The notes beneath the pieces are model-generated. The model was not told the origin of the DNA. It saw nothing but the letters and a program-made list of their open reading frames with translations, and did not search any database. A stretch of DNA of 34,355 nucleotides from contig JAGXIL010000017.1 in NCBI GenBank assembly GCA_024635655.1, positions 1 through 34,355 of the forward strand, in the 5' to 3' direction. The translations under genes were made by a program, and so were the position numbers. This document shows positions 14,757 to 24,700 of the stretch, in pieces. Origin of the DNA: Gillisia sp. GTDB taxonomy: Bacteria; Bacteroidota; Bacteroidia; Flavobacteriales; Flavobacteriaceae. Every line of letters begins with the position of its first letter. Position 1 is the stretch's first letter.

Positions 14757-15218
14757 ATGTTGAAGGAGCGAGTAAAAGAATTGCTTAAGGAAGCGTTTGA
14801 AGAAAATGATTCCTTATTTTTAATTTCCCTTAAAATAGAGGATCAAAATCATATTCTTATAGTGATAGATGGGGATAAGGGAGTGTCTGTAAATGATTGT
14901 ATCGCGGTAAGCCGCAAGATCGAACACAATATAGACAGGGAAGAAATTGATTTTTCTTTAGAGGTAACTTCGGCAGGAGTTTCAGAGCCATTGAAATTGC
15001 CGAGGCAATACAAGAAAAATATTGGCAGAAATCTTGAAGTCCGAACAAATTCCAATAAATTTGAAGGAAATTTAGTCGCAGTAAACGAGGATGGAATAGT
15101 TTTGTCCTGGCAGGCGAGAGAACCTAAACCCGTTGGTAAAGGAAAGATCACTGTAAATAAAGAAACCAATATAGCTTTTCAGGAAATTGAAGAAGCTAAA
15201 GTTGTGATAACATTTTAA
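14757..15218 (+). CDS. rimP: Ribosome maturation factor RimP
   Basis: A 153-residue protein with the RimP layout: N-terminal alpha/beta domain (about 1-80; ILIVIDGDKGVSVNDCIAVSRKIE, then EEIDFSLEVTSAGVSEPLKLPRQY with the conserved SxG-x3-PL motif) and a C-terminal Sm-like barrel (about 85-150; GRNLEVRTNSNKFEGNLVAV). RimP is needed for 30S subunit assembly, acting at the late binding of S12 and nearby proteins. The order rimP-nusA-infB is conserved across bacteria. Only 12 bases separate its stop from nusA. The start at 14757 is the first ATG after the leader hairpin. Length and motifs are normal. Confidence 0.96.
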   Translation: MLKERVKELLKEAFEENDSLFLISLKIEDQNHILIVIDGDKGVSVNDCIAVSRKIEHNIDREEIDFSLEVTSAGVSEPLKLPRQYKKNIGRNLEVRTNSNKFEGNLVAVNEDGIVLSWQAREPKPVGKGKITVNKETNIAFQEIEEAKVVITF

Positions 15219-15230
15219 TTTAAAAAGGAT

Positions 15231-16463
15231 ATGGAAAATATCGCCTTGATAGAGTCTTTTTCAGAATTTAAAGACGACAAATTAATAGATCGGGTAACCT
15301 TAATGGCGATCTTAGAGGATGTTTTTAGAAGTGCACTGAAGAAGAAATATGGAGAAGATGATAACTTTGATATTATTGTAAACCCCGATAAAGGGGATTT
15401 AGAGATCTGGAGGAACAGGGTAGTAGTTGCAGATGGGGAAGTAGAAGATCCAAACCAGGAAATATCGTTATCTGAAGCACGAAAAATAGAACCCGATTTT
15501 GAAGTTGGGGAAGATGTATCTGAAGAAGTAAAATTAATCGATCTTGGCCGACGGTCAATTTTGGCATTGCGACAAAATTTAATTGCTAAGATTCACGAAC
15601 ACGATAATACAAACATTTATAAGCACTTTAAAGATCTTGAAGGAGAAATTTACACTGCTGAGGTTCACCACATTCGTCATCGCGCCATTATATTGCTTGA
15701 TGATGACGGTAATGAAATAATTTTACCCAAAGACAGGCAAATACCTTCAGATTTTTTCAGAAAAGGGGAAAATGTAAGAGGTATTATAGAGAGTGTTGAG
15801 TTAAAAGGAAGTAAGCCGCAGATCATAATGTCCCGAACTGCTCCTGTGTTTTTAGAAAAATTGTTTGAGCAGGAAATTCCTGAAGTTTTTGACGGATTAA
15901 TTACTGTAAAGAAGGTGGTTAGAATTCCGGGTGAAAAAGCAAAAGTTGCGGTAGATTCCTATGATGACAGGATTGATCCTGTTGGAGCTTGTGTGGGTAT
16001 GAAAGGGTCAAGGATTCACAGTATCGTCCGGGAATTGGGCAATGAGAATATTGATGTGATCAACTACACCAGCAATGATCAGTTATTTATCACAAGGGCA
16101 TTAAGCCCTGCGAAAATAACATCCATAAAAATGGATGAAGAGAACAAGCGGGCCGAGGTAATGCTTAAGCCTGAAGAAGTTTCAAAAGCTATTGGTCGTG
16201 GAGGACATAATATAAGACTTGCAGGACAGCTTACAGGCTATGAGATCGATGTGTTTAGAGATGGAGGGGAAGAAGATGTTGAACTTCGGGAATTTGCCGA
16301 TGAGATCGAAGATTGGGTGATTGCCGAATTTGCGAAAATAGGTCTTGACACCGCCAAGAGTATATTAGAACAGGATGTAGATGACCTGATACGTCGTACA
16401 GATCTTGAAGAAGAAACAATACGGGAAGTGATCCAGGTATTGCGGGATGAATTTGAGGAATAG
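15231..16463 (+). CDS. nusA: Transcription termination/antitermination factor NusA
   Basis: A 410-residue NusA of the short, Bacteroidota type. The N-terminal RNA-polymerase-binding domain (about 1-125; starts MENIALIESFSEFKDDK and contains DVFRSALKKKYGEDDNFDIIVN) is followed by an S1 domain (about 130-200) and two KH domains (about 205-345; VAVDSYDDRIDPVGACVGMKGSRI and AIGRGGHNIRLAGQLTGYEIDV with the GxxG loops). The C-terminus has a single short helical HhH-like acidic repeat (LDTAKSILEQDVDDLIRRTDL) and lacks the two full acidic repeats of E. coli NusA. It binds polymerase and nascent RNA and tunes pausing and termination. It may act on the hairpin ahead of its own operon. Confidence 0.97.
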   Translation: MENIALIESFSEFKDDKLIDRVTLMAILEDVFRSALKKKYGEDDNFDIIVNPDKGDLEIWRNRVVVADGEVEDPNQEISLSEARKIEPDFEVGEDVSEEVKLIDLGRRSILALRQNLIAKIHEHDNTNIYKHFKDLEGEIYTAEVHHIRHRAIILLDDDGNEIILPKDRQIPSDFFRKGENVRGIIESVELKGSKPQIIMSRTAPVFLEKLFEQEIPEVFDGLITVKKVVRIPGEKAKVAVDSYDDRIDPVGACVGMKGSRIHSIVRELGNENIDVINYTSNDQLFITRALSPAKITSIKMDEENKRAEVMLKPEEVSKAIGRGGHNIRLAGQLTGYEIDVFRDGGEEDVELREFADEIEDWVIAEFAKIGLDTAKSILEQDVDDLIRRTDLEEETIREVIQVLRDEFEE

Positions 16464-16521
16464 ATTTTGTTTACTAGGTAAACATTCAATATTAAATAAG
16501 AGGTAATTTAGAGGGCAATTT

Positions 16522-19386
16522 ATGGCTGAAGCAAAAACAATGCGATTAAACAAGGTACTACGTGAATTCAACATTTCGCTAGATCGTGCTGTGGAATTTT
16601 TAAATTCCCAAGGTCACGACATAGAGGCGCGTCCTACCACAAAGATTTCTGAAGGAGTTTACCAGGTGCTTTTTGACGAATTTCAAACCGACAAAAGTAA
16701 AAAGGTGGCTTCCAAAGAAGTGGGAGAGGAGAAGCGTAAGGAGAAGGAAGAATTGCGTATGGCCAGGGAGAAGGAGATTGATGATAAAAAGAAAGCTGAG
16801 CTTAAGCAACAGGAAGTGATAAGTGCCCGAACCAAACTTGACGGGCCTAAAAAAGTAGGGAAGATCGACCTTGACAAGAAACCTGAAGAAAAGAAGGTTG
16901 AAGTTGAGAAAGAAACTCCTGCTCCGCCTGCACAAGAAGAGGCGGCTCCTGCAACCGAGGTTGAAAAACCGGTAGCAGAAGCTCCAAAAGCCGAAGAAGT
17001 AAAGCAAGCCGAAACCAAGGAAGAAGAAGCTCCCAAGCCAGATGTCAAAGCAGAAGTTAAGGAAGAAGAAACAGCAGCTCCCGAAGAAGTCAAATCAGAA
17101 GTTAAGGCCGAGGTAAAAACCGAAGCAAAAGCTGAAAGTGAAAGTCCTGCTGAAGCCAAAACAGAAGACACAACAGAAGAAAAAGAACCTGTAGAAAGTA
17201 CACTTAGAACCAATTATACGAAATTAAATGGTCCTAATTTTACAGGTGAGAAAATAGATCTTTCCCAGTTTAAAAAACCGGTTAAGAAGAAAGACGAGAA
17301 GAAACCTGTAGGTGGCAGTGCTGCCGATAAGGATAAGAACAAAAAGCGTCGCAGAAGAATTAGTAAGGATGTTAAAGGTGCACCGGGAACCACGGCTCCC
17401 GGCGCAGGCGGAGGTTACAAAGGTAAAGCGGGAGCTGCAGGTGGTAAGAGACCGGCAAGACCGGCTATAGCCAAAGAAGAGCCTAGTGAAGAAGAAGTAC
17501 AAAAACAAGTAAGAGAGACCCTTGAAAAACTCCAGGGTAAATCTGGTAAAGGTAAAGGGGCTAAATACAGAAGAGACAAAAGAGATCAACACCGCCAGAG
17601 AACAGAAGATTCTGCGCAATTGGAGGCTGAAAGTAAGGTCCTTAAGGTTACAGAATTTGTAACTGTAAGTGAAGTTGCTACGATGATGGATGTTCCTGTA
17701 ACAAAAATTATATCTGCCTGTATGTCTTTGGGGATGATGGTGACCATGAATCAGCGTCTTGATGCTGAGACACTTTCTATAGTTGCAGATGAATTTGATT
17801 ATGAAGTGGAATTTGTTTCGGCAGATATTGAAGAAGTATCAGAAATAGAAGAGGAAAGTCCGGAAGATCTTGAGCCAAGAGCTCCAATCGTAACTGTAAT
17901 GGGTCACGTAGATCACGGGAAAACCTCACTTCTGGATTATATCCGAAAAGAAAATGTTATTGCAGGTGAAAGTGGTGGGATCACACAGCATATTGGTGCC
18001 TACGGAGTGGAACTGGAAGGAGGCCAAAAGATCGCATTCCTTGATACTCCCGGTCACGAAGCCTTTACCGCTATGCGGGCAAGGGGTGCCCAGGTTACAG
18101 ATATTGCAATTATTGTAATTGCAGCAGACGATGATGTGATGCCGCAAACAAAAGAAGCGATCTCCCACGCCCAGGCTGCAGGAGTTCCAATAATTTTTGC
18201 TATTAACAAAGCAGATCTTCCAACCGCGAATCCCGAAAAAATCAAAGAAAAACTGGCAGGTATGAACCTGCTTGTAGAAGACTGGGGTGGTACAATTCAA
18301 TCCCACGATATTTCAGCTAAAACAGGTTTAGGTGTAAAAGAATTACTTGAAAAAGTTTTGCTTGAAGCCGAAATTCTGGAATTAAAAGCCAATCCTAATA
18401 AGCCCGGTAAAGGAACCGTGGTGGAAGCATTTATGGACAAGGGTCGTGGATATGTCTCTACGATTATGGTTCAGGAAGGTTCATTAAAAATAGGAGATTA
18501 CGTTCTTGCAGGAAGACATAGCGGTAAAGTTAAAGCTATGCAGGATGAGCGTGGAAAAGATGTGAAAGTAGCAGGTCCTGCTTCTCCGGTATCTATTTTA
18601 GGTCTTGATGGTGCGCCACAGGCCGGTGATAAGTTCCGGGTGATGTTGGATGAACGGGAAGCTAAAGATATCGCTGTAAGGCGAACGCAATTACAAAGAG
18701 AGCAGTCTGTAAGAACACAGCGTCACATTACTCTTGATGAGATTGGAAGACGTATAGCTCTTGGAGATTTCAAGGAGATCAACATCATTCTTAAGGGGGA
18801 TGTGGATGGATCTGTAGAAGCCTTAACAGATAGTTTCCAGAAGTTGTCTACTGAAGAGATCCAGGTAAATATAATTCATAAAGGTGTAGGTCCAATTACA
18901 GAAAGTGATGTATTGCTGGCCTCGGCTTCAGATGCTGTTATTATAGGATTTAATGTTCGTCCTGCAGGAAATGCAAGACAAATAGCAGACAGAGAGGAAA
19001 TTGACGTACGTCTTTATTCTATTATCTATGATGCCATCAACGATCTTAAAGACGCCATGGAAGGAATGTTATCTCCTGAAATGAAAGAAGAGATCACCGG
19101 TACTGCAGAAATTAGAGAAACCTTTAAGATATCTAAAATTGGTACAATTGCCGGATGTATGGTTACTTCAGGGAAGATCATTAGAAACAACGGAATAAGG
19201 TTAATACGCGACGGAGTGGTTGTCTTTACGGGAGAATTATCCTCTTTAAAACGATTTAAAGACGATGTTAAGGAAGTTTCCAAAGGATATGACTGTGGTA
19301 TGCAGATCAAGAATTACAACGATATCAAAGAAGGCGATGTAGTTGAAGGATACCAGGAAGTAGCTGTGAAGAAGAAAATGAAGTAA
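16522..19386 (+). CDS. infB: Translation initiation factor IF-2
   Basis: A 954-residue IF-2 that places initiator tRNA on the 30S subunit and drives subunit joining with GTP. An IF2N-type helical domain (about 1-55; [21 protein letters not shown]) leads into a very long low-complexity linker, first acidic and rich in A/E/K/P/V (about 110-235), then basic and Gly-rich (about 250-330, with KKRRRR). A second IF2N domain (about 375-430) precedes the GTPase: G1 GHVDHGKTS (461-469), G3 DTPGH (508-512) and G4 NKAD (562-565). Beta-barrel and C-terminal initiator-tRNA-binding domains complete the protein. Third gene of the rimP operon, 58 bases after nusA. Antisense frames across the linker are composition artefacts. 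Confidence 0.97.
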   Translation: MAEAKTMRLNKVLREFNISLDRAVEFLNSQGHDIEARPTTKISEGVYQVLFDEFQTDKSKKVASKEVGEEKRKEKEELRMAREKEIDDKKKAELKQQEVISARTKLDGPKKVGKIDLDKKPEEKKVEVEKETPAPPAQEEAAPATEVEKPVAEAPKAEEVKQAETKEEEAPKPDVKAEVKEEETAAPEEVKSEVKAEVKTEAKAESESPAEAKTEDTTEEKEPVESTLRTNYTKLNGPNFTGEKIDLSQFKKPVKKKDEKKPVGGSAADKDKNKKRRRRISKDVKGAPGTTAPGAGGGYKGKAGAAGGKRPARPAIAKEEPSEEEVQKQVRETLEKLQGKSGKGKGAKYRRDKRDQHRQRTEDSAQLEAESKVLKVTEFVTVSEVATMMDVPVTKIISACMSLGMMVTMNQRLDAETLSIVADEFDYEVEFVSADIEEVSEIEEESPEDLEPRAPIVTVMGHVDHGKTSLLDYIRKENVIAGESGGITQHIGAYGVELEGGQKIAFLDTPGHEAFTAMRARGAQVTDIAIIVIAADDDVMPQTKEAISHAQAAGVPIIFAINKADLPTANPEKIKEKLAGMNLLVEDWGGTIQSHDISAKTGLGVKELLEKVLLEAEILELKANPNKPGKGTVVEAFMDKGRGYVSTIMVQEGSLKIGDYVLAGRHSGKVKAMQDERGKDVKVAGPASPVSILGLDGAPQAGDKFRVMLDEREAKDIAVRRTQLQREQSVRTQRHITLDEIGRRIALGDFKEINIILKGDVDGSVEALTDSFQKLSTEEIQVNIIHKGVGPITESDVLLASASDAVIIGFNVRPAGNARQIADREEIDVRLYSIIYDAINDLKDAMEGMLSPEMKEEITGTAEIRETFKISKIGTIAGCMVTSGKIIRNNGIRLIRDGVVVFTGELSSLKRFKDDVKEVSKGYDCGMQIKNYNDIKEGDVVEGYQEVAVKKKMK

Positions 19387-19442
19387 TAAAATATTCCGGT
19401 CTTAAAGATCCAAAAGGTTTTATGAGATCATTATAAATAAAT

Positions 19443-19480
19443 AATTCCCGGTAACTTGTTTGCCGGGAATTTTGTTTTTA
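19443..19480 (+). terminator. Terminator of the rimP-nusA-infB operon
   Basis: Stem AATTCCCGG (19443-19451) with CCGGGAATT (19463-19471), loop of 11, followed by TTGTTTTT. It is 56 bases after the infB stop. Confidence 0.8.
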
Positions 19481-19521
19481 TAATTTTTTTTCGGTGGGAA
19501 AAGATGTTATCAAGTTATATC

Positions 19522-19659
19522 TTATGCGCTCTCGCAGGCTGGAAAAGAATTAATATAAGTATCCGGATAACGCTGAAGTGCAATTTCTGAAATTACGGCC
19601 ACTGCCGTTGATAATTGGGATTCTACTTTATTTCTTTTATAATTAATAAACCCTTGCAA
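19522..19659 (-). other. Cryptic coding-like stretch, possible gene fragment or tiny ORF
   Basis: Between the infB terminator and the SPOR gene terminator, the minus strand has a 45-codon frame that could start only at a TTG (19659) and ends at TAA (19522-19524). Its C-terminal half, VAVISEIALQRYPDTYIN followed by SFPACESA, has an amino-acid mix typical of real protein rather than noise. No ATG, no recognised family. It may be the tail of a lost gene, a TTG-started small protein, or chance. Confidence 0.2.
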
Positions 19660-19692
19660 ATTAAACCAAAGTATTACACTGGAAAAACGGTA

Positions 19693-19737
19693 TAAAAAAA
19701 ACAGGCTGCTCCTTTTGGAACAGCCTGTTTTTTTTGA
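19693..19737. terminator. Bidirectional terminator between the infB region and the SPOR gene
   Basis: AACAGGCTG (19700-19708) pairs with CAGCCTGTT (19721-19729), and inner TCC/GGA pairs extend the stem after one mismatch. A-run on the left and T-run on the right make it work in both directions. It starts 12 bases beyond the SPOR gene stop and mainly ends that minus-strand transcript. Confidence 0.8.
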
Positions 19738-19748
19738 TGCTCTGTTTT

Positions 19749-20141
19749 TTATCCTCTTTGAGGTTTGGGTATAAAAGCCGCAGGGAAATCATCTTTAATT
19801 TCCAGCAACACTTTATCTGCTTCTCTTCTGTTTCTGAAATTTCCGATCCAGACTTTATAATTGGGGGTTTCATATTTTATCTCTGAAGGCCAGGCCGAGT
19901 ATTTGGATCGATACTCTTTGATGACCTCGCTGGCAGCATTATTATCCCCATAGTATAACTGTATCTTGTAGCGGTCTCCCAGTTTACCATCTTTGGTCAT
20001 CTGAGATTTAAGCTCAAGTAATTGGGGAAGAATTTCGTTTTGCTGTATATTTACTTGGCCACTTTGAGAAAAGGCAGAAAATTGGGTTCCCAAAACAAAG
20101 ATCCCGATAAAAATTACGCTTTTTAAATTTAAAATTCTCAT
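19749..20141 (-). CDS. SPOR-domain secreted protein
   Basis: A 130-residue protein with a Sec signal peptide (LKSVIFIGIFVLGTQFSAFS, cleavage near residue 26), a short spacer, and a C-terminal SPOR domain (about 56-127): DRYKIQLYYGDNNAASEVIKE, then YKVWIGNFRNRREADKVLLEI and a final PAAFIPKP strand. SPOR domains bind denuded glycan strands of peptidoglycan at division septa. With no other domain, it is a minimal periplasmic glycan-binding protein. It is alone on its strand with its own terminator, divergent from the act operon. The family match is good; a specific cellular role is not known. Confidence 0.85.
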   Translation of the reverse strand: MRILNLKSVIFIGIFVLGTQFSAFSQSGQVNIQQNEILPQLLELKSQMTKDGKLGDRYKIQLYYGDNNAASEVIKEYRSKYSAWPSEIKYETPNYKVWIGNFRNRREADKVLLEIKDDFPAAFIPKPQRG

Positions 20142-20263
20142 TATAAATAGGTTTTGTGTAAATGTAGAAACAATAACTTAAACTAGGTAAGATTTATTAT
20201 TTAGAACTAATATAAATTATCGGTTAACACTTCAGTAACATTTTTCAAATCGACTTTATGTGT

Positions 20264-20271
20264 TACTTTTG
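20264..20271 (+). promoter_or_regulatory. -7 box of the act-cox respiratory operon
   Basis: TACTTTTG matches TAnnTTTG exactly. It predicts transcription from about 20278 and a leader of about 70 bases before the actA ATG at 20350. This placement also argues against the GTG at 20260 as the actA start. No ideal -33 TTG is present. Confidence 0.5.
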
Positions 20272-20349
20272 TGCCTGATTTTAGGGTGTGATTTTTACTG
20301 GATTTTTTCCATAATCGTGCCAAAAAAAGATGCTAATTCAAATTACAAT

Positions 20350-21714
20350 ATGAAAAAGGTGAAATTCCGCCATTCAGCCGCGCGAGTACTGGTTCTAAGT
20401 ATATCGTTATTTCTGTCAATTAATACCCTGATTTTAGCTCAAGAAGAAACTTCTCCTACAGATAGTCAGGAGGAAGATGTTCAGGAAACGGTGCAGGGGC
20501 CGGAAGAATCTAACGTTGAATCTGATGTGAGCGGAGATGCCGCAGCGGGGAAAGCTTTGTTTAATTCTTTATGTGCCGCCTGTCATAAACTTGACGGGAA
20601 CTCTATTGGGCCACCTCTAAGAGGGGTTGCAGAAAGAAGAGATATTGCATGGCTTCAAAGCTGGATCAAAAATAGTCAAGCCCTGATCAGCTCTGGAGAT
20701 GAGCAGGCTGTAGAAATATACAATGAATACGGTCAGGTGGCAATGCCCCCTTTTCCACAGCTGGATGATACAGACATTGAGAATATTCTAGCATATACAA
20801 GCGAGCCAAAGGCTGTTCCTGAATCAAAACAAGCCGGTAGTGACGGCGCTGCAGCACCCGGAGCAGGAGGAATTTCAACAGATATAGTATTGGGAATCCT
20901 TGCTTTTGTGCTTTTAATGCTACTGGTTATCCTGTACTTGGTAAATAAAACACTGCGAAGATTTGCCACAGCCAGTGGAGTGCCGCTTCCTGCCAAAAAG
21001 GTGACGCGGAAACCTATATACAGATCATTTATCGAAAACCAGTTTCTGGTACTTGTAACTGCCGTTGCATTGCTGCTGGTTTCCGGGTATATGATGTATG
21101 GGTATTTTATGCAGGTTGGAATTGACCAGGGCTATCAACCGGTTCAGCCAATTCACTTTTCACACAAAATACATGCAGGGGACAACCAGGTGGAATGTAA
21201 ATTCTGTCACTCCTCCGCAAGGGTTTCTAAACACTCGGGAATTCCTTCTCTTAACGTGTGTATGAACTGTCATAAATCAATTGGAGAAGTTGCTGAAGAG
21301 ACTGGAACTGATGAATACAGCAAGGATTTCTACGACAAAGAAATTCAGAAATTATATACAGCCGTAGGATGGGATCCTGCTGCGCAGGCTTATACCGGGG
21401 AAACTGAACCGGTGAAATGGATCAGAATCCATAATCTTCCCGATTTCGCATACTTTAATCACTCACAGCACGTAGAGGTGGGCGGAATTGCCTGTCAAAC
21501 CTGTCATGGTCCTGTAGAGGAAATGGAGATCATGTACCAGAATGCTCCTTTAACAATGGGCTGGTGTATTAACTGTCACAGGGAAACCAATGTAATGGCA
21601 GAAGGCAACGAGTACTACGAGAAAGTCCACGAAGAATTATCTCAAAAGTACGGTGTAGAAAACCTTACCGTTGCTCAAATGGGCGGTAATGAGTGTATGA
21701 AATGCCACTATTAA
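20350..21714 (+). CDS. actA: Alternative complex III subunit ActA, multiheme cytochrome c with fused monoheme domain
   Basis: A 454-residue protein from ATG 20350; the frame extends to a GTG at 20260, but the signal peptide (LVLSISLFLSINTLILAQ) fits the ATG. Mature order: an acidic spacer, a class-I monoheme cytochrome c domain (about 60-155; CAACH at 75-79 and a likely Met ligand in AMPPF), a transmembrane helix (about 175-198), a second helix (about 228-250), then a multiheme region with CKFCH (283), CMNCH (304), CQTCH (382), CINCH (406) and CMKCH (449). That is six heme-attachment sites in one chain: the usual five of ActA plus one in the added domain. ActA passes electrons from the quinol-oxidising core toward the monoheme ActE or the oxidase. 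First gene of the actABCDEF-coxBA operon, 27 bases before actB. Confidence 0.93.
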   Translation: MKKVKFRHSAARVLVLSISLFLSINTLILAQEETSPTDSQEEDVQETVQGPEESNVESDVSGDAAAGKALFNSLCAACHKLDGNSIGPPLRGVAERRDIAWLQSWIKNSQALISSGDEQAVEIYNEYGQVAMPPFPQLDDTDIENILAYTSEPKAVPESKQAGSDGAAAPGAGGISTDIVLGILAFVLLMLLVILYLVNKTLRRFATASGVPLPAKKVTRKPIYRSFIENQFLVLVTAVALLLVSGYMMYGYFMQVGIDQGYQPVQPIHFSHKIHAGDNQVECKFCHSSARVSKHSGIPSLNVCMNCHKSIGEVAEETGTDEYSKDFYDKEIQKLYTAVGWDPAAQAYTGETEPVKWIRIHNLPDFAYFNHSQHVEVGGIACQTCHGPVEEMEIMYQNAPLTMGWCINCHRETNVMAEGNEYYEKVHEELSQKYGVENLTVAQMGGNECMKCHY

Positions 21715-21741
21715 TTAATTAAAGAAGAAATACCTAAATAT

Positions 21742-24700
21742 ATGTCATCAAACAAGAAATACTGGCAAAGTGTTGAAGAGCTTAAAGAAAAAAGCTCTGC
21801 TGTTGAGACGCTCCCGCAAAACGAATTTGGGGTAGAAATACCTACAGATGAATTTTTAGGAGACAAGAAAACTCTTGAAGGTTCAACTACTTCGCGTCGG
21901 GACTTTTTAAAATACGTTGGGTTTAGCACGGCTGCAGCATCTTTGGCTGCCTGTGAAGGTCCGGTGATCAGATCAATCCCTTATGTAGTTCAGCCTGATA
22001 GAATTGTTCCGGGAGTTGCAAATTATTATGCAACTACTGTAGCTGATGGTTTTGATTTCTCCGGAGTATTGGTGAAGACCCGTGAGGGAAGGCCTATTAA
22101 AATTGAACAGAACACACTTGCCAATACAGGTGCCAATGCCAGGGTTCAGGCATCGGTCCTTGGCTTATATGATAGTAAAAGAATTAAAAGACCAAAGTCA
22201 AACGGGGAGGTGGTTTCCTGGGAACAATTAGATCGTGATGTAAGACAGGGTTTGAATGCAGTATCAGGAGAAATTGTGATCCTTACCCAAACCTTTGCGA
22301 GTCCTTCTACTACAAGGTTAATAAACGATTTTTCCCAGCAGTATGGCAACGTGAGGCATGTGGTTTATGATACAGTGTCTGAAAATGCCGCTTTAAATGC
22401 TTTTCAGGCCCGTTATGGCGAACGCGCATTGCCAAATTATGATTTTTCACAGGCGGAGACCATTGTTTCTGTAGGTGCCGATTTCCTTGGTGACTGGGCC
22501 GGAGGAGGTTATGATGCCCAATATGCCCGCGGAAGAGTTCCGCAAAATGGCAGAATGTCACGTCACATTCAATTTGAATCTACCTATTCCCTTACAGGAG
22601 CAAATGCCGATAAACGGGTACCTGTAAAGCTTTCAGAGCAACGGGCAGTACTTGCTGCTTTGAGCAGTTACATTTCAGGGGGAGCCTCTACCAGTAATTT
22701 ACCCACTGCGGTTGATGATGCTGTGGTTAAAGCTGTTTCTCAGCTTAGAAGATCAGGAAGCAGAGGAGTGGTTGTGACAGGAATACCAGATGAAGATGCT
22801 CAATCTCTTGTTCTGTCAATTAATGAAGCATTAGGTAGCCAGGTAATGGATACCGAAAATCCCCGTATGATTAGACAGGGAAATGCTGCGGCAGTGCAAC
22901 AACTTGTTCAGGATATGAATGCCGGGACAATTGGAGCTCTTTTAATTGCAGGGGTTAATCCTGCGTACAGTTTACCGAACGCCGACGAATTTGTAGAAGG
23001 TTTGCAAAATGTGGGAATGTCTATAGCATTCTCAATGAAAGAAGATGAAACGGCAAAAATGTGTAATTTCATTGCAGCCACGCCGCATTTTCTTGAAAGC
23101 TGGGGTGACGTTCAATTGACAAAAAACACCTTTTCAATAATACAACCTACTATCAGGCCTCTCTTTGACACCAGGCAGTTTCAGGATTGTTTGTTGAGAT
23201 GGAGTGATAATAATATTTCCTATTACGATTACATCAGAGAGACCTGGGAGCCTTCCATAGGAACAGCAACCTGGAGTGATATTATACACGACGGGGCTTT
23301 TCAGGCCAGTGCGCCTTCAGGTATTGCAGCGTCAGGTAATGATACTGCTGCTCCCGTAATAAATAATGAGGCTACAGCATTGAGAAATCTTTCTGCGGCT
23401 CCGGAAGCTGAAGGCTATGAGCTGGAGCTTTATACATCTGTAGGATTAGGTGATGGCCAACATGCCAATAACCCCTGGTTACAGGAATTTCCTGATCCAA
23501 TAACCAGGGCATCATGGGATAACTATTTAAAGGTTTCCCGGGCAGATGCTGCCGAACTGGGCCTTGAAAACGAAAATGCCTCAGATGGTGCTCTCAACGG
23601 AAGTTATGTAAGGATCACAGTGGGTGATACTGTAGTTGATAACGTACCTGTTTATATTCAACCCGGCCAGGCAAAAGGCACAGTGGCCATTGCGCTGGGA
23701 TATGGAAAAAAGGAAGGAATTCAGGAAGAAATGCAGGTAGGAGTAAATGCCTATCCCTTATATAAGAACTTTAGTTCTTTCCAGAATGTAAAGATCGAAA
23801 AAGTTGGCGGAGTCCATGAATTTGCCGCTGTACAGCAGCAACGGACTTTAATGGGAAGAGGGGATATTATTAAAGAGACCACTCTTGAGGTCTTTAATAC
23901 CCAGGATCCCCATGTTTGGAATAAAATGCCCGAAGTTTCCCTAAACCATGTGGAAACTCCTGTGACCTCTCCTGATGTTGACCTATGGAACGGTTTTGAC
24001 CGTACGCAGGGACATCATTTTAATATGTCTATAGACCTTAACGCCTGTACCGGTTGTGGTGCCTGTGTTATCGCCTGCCATATTGAGAACAATGTTCCGG
24101 TAGTAGGGAAGAGAGAGGTTAGAAAGTTCAGGGATATGCACTGGTTGCGTATTGACCGGTATTTCTCTTCTGAACCTACTTTTTCTGAAGATATTGCCAA
24201 GAAAGAAAACATGTCTGGGCTGGGAGATTCATTATCTCAATTTGGAGAACTTGAAGATCCCGCTGAAAATCCTCAAACAGTATTTCAGCCAATGTTATGC
24301 CAGCATTGTAACCATGCACCATGTGAAACAGTATGTCCTGTGACAGCTACTATGCACGGGCGCCAGGGCCAGAACATGATGGTGTATAACCGTTGTGTGG
24401 GAACAAGATATTGTGCAAACAACTGCCCTTATAAAGTTCGTAGGTTCAACTGGTTTAGATATAACAAAAATGAAGAGTTTGATTATCATATGAATAATGA
24501 CCTTGGTCGTATGGTATTGAACCCCGATGTTACCGTTCGTTCCCGTGGAGTAATGGAAAAATGTTCTTTTTGTATTCAAAAAACACAAAAAACCATTCTT
24601 GATGCCAAAAGGGACGGAAGGGCTATACAGGGAGATGAATTTGAGACTGCCTGTTCCCTTGCCTGTGACAAAGGAGCTATTGTTTTTGGAGATGTAAATG

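Noticed and set aside
16600..17619. Long minus-strand frames opposite the infB linker
   Set aside because: They are Ser/Ala/Phe-rich mirror images of the low-complexity E/K/A-rich linker and have no family features.
19661..19873. 70-residue minus-strand frame overlapping the SPOR gene terminator
   Set aside because: It lies in another frame of the SPOR gene and runs through a terminator hairpin; its Lys/Phe-rich end is composition-driven.
20260..20349. GTG start extending ActA by 30 residues
   Set aside because: It overlaps the likely -7 box and would place a second hydrophobic stretch before a good signal peptide.
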